Of a DNA stretch of 64,000 nucleotides, positions 59,763-64,000 are shown piece after piece. Source of the DNA: Flavobacteriales bacterium UBA7878 (GTDB taxonomy: Bacteria; Bacteroidota; Bacteroidia; Flavobacteriales; Schleiferiaceae). The position numbers and the translations under genes were made by a program. Positions within the stretch are counted from its first letter, which is position 1; every line of letters begins with the position of its first letter. The stretch spans positions 1-64,000 of the forward strand of contig DLRW01000036.1 in NCBI GenBank assembly GCA_002501205.1, given 5' to 3'. The notes under the pieces are model-generated. The model worked only from the letters and a program-made list of their open reading frames with translations. It was not told where the DNA came from and did no database searches.

Positions 59763-62720
59763 ATGAAGAAGAACCTGTACAAGCTCTCTGGTCTATGGAG
59801 CCTGCTTCTGTTATTGCCTGCTTTTAGCTTTGGGCAAATAGCAGTGGGGGATATTGACCTACAGCTAGTGAGTAACAATCCAGGCAACCCAACCGGGATT
59901 TGTCAATGTGATACGATCACAGTCCGGTATGAAATTAAGGCCGGTGCCAGTTTTTCCAGCACATCCGACTTCTTTTATGAATTAACCAACTCGGTAAGTC
60001 CTCCCAACTGGGGCGCCCGTATCAATCTGAGTTTAGTGGAGCTTTGGACTAACAACAGTCCGGTAACACAGGCTACTTCGGTTTTGGATACTTTCGGACC
60101 GGGTTTAAAATGGGCAGTATTGGCCATTCCTTGTAACTCGAACTTGTTTGGTTCCAGCTTAAGGATTACCAATCGTGATGCTGTAGGTAATATTACCGCC
60201 AATGGTGCTAGTGATACTGCCTTTTATAATGTGAATCGTATTCCTACCATCGCTATGATTGATTCGATTGCCTTAATCCGCAATCAATCGCGCACGGACA
60301 CTTTTGATAATAAATACACTACTTCCGTAGTAGATATCGGTTTCTGTAAAAATGATTCCGTTTTCTTACGTGTTGCCAACGATGGTAACTCTTACCAGTG
60401 GTACAATGGTACTGCGGCTATTCCTGGTGAAACCAATGATTCTATTATTGTAGGTTCTTCAGGGGTCTATAAATGTGAGGTGATTGACGGGCCTTGTTCC
60501 ATATTCTCGGACGAGGTAATTGTAAACCAATTAAATACCCCAACCTCCGTTACCTTTAATGCTTCTAATGCCTTAAATGCTTTTGCTTATCGAGTAGATA
60601 AACCCTCGAATAACAATTCCCCTCGAGATTCAATTGAACTTTGTGAAACCGAAATTGCGCTCTTAGACGGGCCATTGGTTAACCCAGCTACAGGTTTGGT
60701 TTTTAGTTACCAGTGGCTAACAGATTCTTTCAATACTACCAATGGAGGCTTTGATTGGTATCCGATTACTACTCCGACAGGAACACAACGTACCTTACAA
60801 ATTAATCAGAACAGCTCGGTTCCCGGCTGGAACCACTATCGTGTTGTAGTATCTGATGGTTATTGCCAAGACACCACTGCAATTGGAAATATGTTCTGGG
60901 TAAATATTGATACTGTTCCCCAGGCAGACGTCGTTGGTGTTCCTTTCCCAGGTTTGGTAGGACCTACCGTATTTAATGAAATTTGCATGAAGGATTCGGT
61001 ACTATTAACAACCCTGCCTTCTGTGGCGGATCCAGGTTGGAAGTACCAATGGCAATGGTATGATCCTAGCGTACCTCCGGGTGCCGATCCTTGGAAGTCT
61101 GTTTCAGGCGGACCATTGAGTTTTGATACTTTACCTGAATTGGTAGTAGATACAAGCTTAAGCGATCCGGGACAACCCTATTTCCAAAACCCAAAACCAG
61201 CCTTGCGTTATTTCCGAGTTCGTATTTCAACTCGTACTACTTTTACCAATATCGAGACTTGTTTCTTTGAGTCGGATAGTGTGGCAGTGCGTTGGTTCCC
61301 TGATTATGACCTTTCTATTGTGAATTCGCCCAATGCCTTTATTGTGGGACAGGATTCGGTAAACTTCTGTGAAGTAGATTCTGCCATTATTCGCGCACCA
61401 TCAACTCCAAGTAGTTTAATCAATTTCGGATACAGTTACAGCTATCAATGGCTGAGTGATTCCTTAGATCAAAATTTAGGAGCGCGTGTAAAATACCCGC
61501 TTACCGGCGAAATTAGCCGCGACTTAATTGTACATGAAAGCGGAAATTACTGGGTTTCTATCGATGATGGAATTTGTACCGATACTTCAAAAGTTTACAA
61601 AGTATTTGTAGACTCTATCCCATTAACTTCTACGGCTGAAATCGAATTCCCGGGAACCAGTTCTGGTTTAACCGGCTACAACCTTTGTTTATACGATTCA
61701 GCTTTAGTTTCTGCAACCGATACGGTATTAGGTTTACGTCCCTGGAATTACCAATGGCAACAATGGAACCCGCAAACTAATATGTGGTCTAATCTGTTGA
61801 ATGACACACTGGTGACCCTCCAAATCGATACTACTCTGAAAAGAGTTAATGAGGATACCGCTTGGTTCCGTTTATCTACAACTTATTTTAACCGATTCGG
61901 ATTACAGACATGTGATTATTTCACAGACAGTATTGAAGTGATCTTCTACGAATCTCCAGACTTAGCTTTCTTCCCTGGCGATTCTATCGGACTTTGTGAA
62001 GGGGATAGTATTCTCTTAATTGCGCAAGGTAATTTCAATAGCGTAAGCTGGGATAATGGAACTGTAATGGGGGCTACCCGTTATGTAAACACACCAGGAT
62101 TATATTCCGCCAGAGCAGTGGGCATTAATGGATGTATCACTCGCGATACGGTTGAAATTTATGCTTTAACGGTAAACGCTGCTGCTGGTCCTGATCAAAC
62201 TATAAAATCGGGCGAAGTAGCAACTTTAACTGCCTTTGGTGGATCTTCTTATCGTTGGTATGCTAATAAGCCAATTGAGTTCAACGACTTCCTCAGCCAA
62301 AGTATTCAAGTTTCTAAAGTGCTTGAAAACGGAGTACTGGCAGATACTATCACTATTTATGTTGTGGTAACTAATGCTCGTGGTTGTTCGGGAATTGACT
62401 CCTTGGTATTGATCATTAACAGTAATATTCCTGATCAAATTAGTGCGGTAAACCAATCTTTCAACATCTTCACCCCTAATGGTGATGGCTTGAATGACCT
62501 TTGGGATATCCGTGAGTTGATGGCCGGTGACGCTTGTGCAATTACCATTATGAACCGTTGGGGTTCGGTGGTTTATGAAGACGAAAGCTTCCCGGGAACC
62601 TGGGGTGGTACTGATAATGGTGGCAATGATCTGCCAGATGGTACTTACTATTACATTCTGGATTGTGGCGGAGACATTCGCATGCAAAACGCCATCACTA
62701 TAATCCGCAACCAACAATAA
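59763..62720 (+). CDS. Large type IX secretion (type B) surface protein with repeated Ig-like units
   Basis: About 985 residues from the ATG at 59763 (MKKNLYKLSGLW, giving a signal peptide ending near FSFGQ); the frame also has an ATG at 59745. The body is a set of beta-sandwich units with recurrent YQW segments, conserved Cys and DS-x-x-L elements. A two-domain unit occurs twice (about 60628-61290 and 61355-61950). The C-terminus is the type B sorting domain: NIFTPNGDGLNDLWDI, IMNRWGSVVYED, PDGTYYYI. The protein should be displayed on the surface by T9SS, and its PorP/SprF partner is the next gene. Confidence 0.9.
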   Translation: MKKNLYKLSGLWSLLLLLPAFSFGQIAVGDIDLQLVSNNPGNPTGICQCDTITVRYEIKAGASFSSTSDFFYELTNSVSPPNWGARINLSLVELWTNNSPVTQATSVLDTFGPGLKWAVLAIPCNSNLFGSSLRITNRDAVGNITANGASDTAFYNVNRIPTIAMIDSIALIRNQSRTDTFDNKYTTSVVDIGFCKNDSVFLRVANDGNSYQWYNGTAAIPGETNDSIIVGSSGVYKCEVIDGPCSIFSDEVIVNQLNTPTSVTFNASNALNAFAYRVDKPSNNNSPRDSIELCETEIALLDGPLVNPATGLVFSYQWLTDSFNTTNGGFDWYPITTPTGTQRTLQINQNSSVPGWNHYRVVVSDGYCQDTTAIGNMFWVNIDTVPQADVVGVPFPGLVGPTVFNEICMKDSVLLTTLPSVADPGWKYQWQWYDPSVPPGADPWKSVSGGPLSFDTLPELVVDTSLSDPGQPYFQNPKPALRYFRVRISTRTTFTNIETCFFESDSVAVRWFPDYDLSIVNSPNAFIVGQDSVNFCEVDSAIIRAPSTPSSLINFGYSYSYQWLSDSLDQNLGARVKYPLTGEISRDLIVHESGNYWVSIDDGICTDTSKVYKVFVDSIPLTSTAEIEFPGTSSGLTGYNLCLYDSALVSATDTVLGLRPWNYQWQQWNPQTNMWSNLLNDTLVTLQIDTTLKRVNEDTAWFRLSTTYFNRFGLQTCDYFTDSIEVIFYESPDLAFFPGDSIGLCEGDSILLIAQGNFNSVSWDNGTVMGATRYVNTPGLYSARAVGINGCITRDTVEIYALTVNAAAGPDQTIKSGEVATLTAFGGSSYRWYANKPIEFNDFLSQSIQVSKVLENGVLADTITIYVVVTNARGCSGIDSLVLIINSNIPDQISAVNQSFNIFTPNGDGLNDLWDIRELMAGDACAITIMNRWGSVVYEDESFPGTWGGTDNGGNDLPDGTYYYILDCGGDIRMQNAITIIRNQQ
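60628..61950 (+). repeat. Two tandem copies of a two-domain Ig-like unit within the T9SS protein
   Basis: Copy 1 reads SIELCETE, then YQWLTDSFN, then NIDTVPQADVV, then WKYQWQWYDP. Copy 2 reads SVNFCEVDS, then YQWLSDSLD, then VDSIPLTSTAEI, then WNYQWQQWNP. The order and spacing of the motifs repeat, while the rest is diverged. Confidence 0.6.
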
Positions 62721-62721
62721 G

Positions 62722-64000
62722 ATGAAGATCATGAAGAAATTAATCCTTTTGCTTGGACTGGGACTGATGGCGACTTATACTCAAGCCCAACAGATTCCTT
62801 TATACAGTAATTATTTCTTTACTCCTTATATCTATAATCCGGCTTTATCTGGAACTGGAGGAGTAACAGAAGCGACTATTTTACACCGTCGTCAATGGAG
62901 CGGAATCCAGGGTTCACCCGAAACTTCTGCACTGGCGGTAAATGGTGCCATGAATGATGGAAGTGTTGGTTGGAGCGTTTACGGATTCTCTGACAAGACT
63001 GATATCCTCAGCCGTTTAGGTGTGTATGGAAATTATGCCTACCATGTAAAGCTAACCAAAGACATTAGTCTATCAGGTGGTTTGGGAGCTGGCTATATTA
63101 ATCAAACCATTGACCAAAGCGGGGTTCGTGCTCGCGACGCGGGTGACGTGTTCACCGTAGTTGCCCCTAACCGTGGTACCTTCGATATGAACCTGGGCTT
63201 AAGCTTAATGGTTCGCGATTTCACCTTAGGTTTTGCTGCTCCTCAAATTTTCAGTGAAAGCATTGTATATGCTACTAACCCTAGTGAGATCAACTATAAT
63301 TTGATTCGTCACTACGTAGTATCTGCACAATACGATTTCAAATTTGCTGGCGACAAGCAAATTCTAAGTCCAATGGCTATGGTTCGTGCTGCAGAAGGTG
63401 TACCCGTGCAAATTGATGCTGGATTGCTTTACAATATGGTTGAATACGGTTATGTAGGTGCTATGTACCGTTCCAGTTATGGAGTTACGGCTAATATCGG
63501 CCTCAACCTGTCTGAGCAATTAACCTTGGGTTATGCTTACGACTTCTCAACCAATACCTACGCCAGTAGCTTTGGTACCAGTCATGAGTTTATGTTGACT
63601 TACCGCTTCGGTAGTAATAAGGAAAATGAGCGCATTGAGAATGAAGTGAAACGCATCAAGCGTGACCTTCGTCGTCAGCGCGAAGAAACCGAAGAGACTA
63701 TTGACGAGAAGATCAAAGAGTTTAAAGACAATTACAAAGACGAATTGGCCAAATCTCTCGAAGAAGAGAAAAAGAAAATGGAGGCCGAATTAGAGCGTAT
63801 GCGTCAGGAAGCTCAAAACAATACTTCTAATAACCAATCCAATAATGGTGGAAACCAAGGCGGTAATCAGGGTGGAAATACCATGCGCGATCTGCAGAAT
63901 CAGCGTGATCAGAACATGAACAATAACCCGAACAATAATTACCAGCCGGATAATAACAATACTGGTAATACCGGAAATACGAATCCACAGGATTATTCTC
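62722..64000 (+). CDS. PorP/SprF-family T9SS outer membrane protein, 3' end beyond the window
   Basis: At least 426 residues from the ATG at 62722 (MKIMKKLILLLGLGLMATYTQAQ signal peptide region), cut by the window end. QQIPLYSNYFFTPYIYNPALSGT is the PorP/SprF signature, and the next 250 or so residues form a beta-barrel of alternating strands with SGGLGAGYINQ, LGLSLMVRDFTLGFAAPQ and LTLGYAYDFSTNTY. PorP/SprF proteins anchor or deliver type B substrates, matching the gene just upstream. After the barrel, a coiled coil (about residues 305-360) and an Asn/Gly-rich low-complexity tail extend past the usual family length. Confidence 0.88.
   Translation, partial: MKIMKKLILLLGLGLMATYTQAQQIPLYSNYFFTPYIYNPALSGTGGVTEATILHRRQWSGIQGSPETSALAVNGAMNDGSVGWSVYGFSDKTDILSRLGVYGNYAYHVKLTKDISLSGGLGAGYINQTIDQSGVRARDAGDVFTVVAPNRGTFDMNLGLSLMVRDFTLGFAAPQIFSESIVYATNPSEINYNLIRHYVVSAQYDFKFAGDKQILSPMAMVRAAEGVPVQIDAGLLYNMVEYGYVGAMYRSSYGVTANIGLNLSEQLTLGYAYDFSTNTYASSFGTSHEFMLTYRFGSNKENERIENEVKRIKRDLRRQREETEETIDEKIKEFKDNYKDELAKSLEEEKKKMEAELERMRQEAQNNTSNNQSNNGGNQGGNQGGNTMRDLQNQRDQNMNNNPNNNYQPDNNNTGNTGNTNPQDYS

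Noticed and set aside
1..64000. CRISPR arrays, insertion sequences, prophage or integrative element
   Set aside because: No repeated spaced units, transposase, integrase or attachment-site duplications were seen in the sequence.

Overview
The window is a compact piece of chromosome from a marine-type Bacteroidota, most likely a flavobacterium or close relative. The evidence is type IX secretion proteins (two type B C-terminal sorting domain proteins and a PorP/SprF partner), promoters of the Bacteroidota form TAnnTTTG, the mevalonate pathway (class II HMG-CoA reductase beside a GHMP kinase), the conserved uvrA / ECF sigma factor / small-protein order and a carotenoid cluster. I see no insertion sequence, prophage, integrase, CRISPR array, tRNA or rRNA. 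No gene-free stretch exceeds about 205 bases, so all gaps are short promoter or terminator regions.

Layout. 1-7.1 kb (minus): the 5' part of a CCA-adding tRNA nucleotidyltransferase, then an operon of a BatA/VWA membrane protein, a dihydroorotase-like protein and three glycosyltransferases. 7.1-10.8 kb (minus): an alpha/beta hydrolase, two tandem CFFCG-motif secreted proteins and an ABC permease/ATPase pair with a histidine patch, resembling a metal-uptake system. 10.8-18.9 kb: a CoA-binding protein, a lipoprotein, and a signalling cluster. That cluster has an orphan response regulator facing an E1-like/nitroreductase fusion, an acyltransferase-like protein, a 7TMR-DISM sensor kinase, a REC-kinase hybrid and a lone REC protein, with overlapping or almost touching ends.

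18.9-28.7 kb: RF3, then a predicted light-response block. It holds a CarH/LitR-type B12-binding MerR regulator, an ECF sigma factor, crtI, crtB, idi, a PTPS-like pterin synthase, folE, an SDR, a flavin reductase and a photolyase. The sigma factor promoter carries four copies of a 9-base motif in two equally spaced inverted pairs, which I regard as the most interesting signal in the window. 28.7-36.9 kb: mannose-1-phosphate guanylyltransferase, adk-obg-PAP2-fluC, a T9SS substrate, and the mevalonate gene pair. 37-46.3 kb: small membrane proteins, a YkgJ-like protein, an exported catalase-peroxidase, formate-tetrahydrofolate ligase, TrmH, an ArsC/Spx-like protein, a DUF389 protein and a YopX-like protein.

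46.3-57.4 kb: uvrA, an ECF sigma factor with a 48-residue protein, a DUF427 protein, and the cell-shape operon purH-mreB-mreC-mreD-mrdA-rodA (minus). 57.5-64 kb: a MacB-type permease, a GAF-domain protein, a DgkA-type kinase, and a large T9SS substrate followed by a PorP/SprF gene cut by the window end. Genes are tightly packed. Many same-strand neighbours overlap by 4 or 8 bases, and five of eight convergent pairs share their stop codons in a 4-base overlap.
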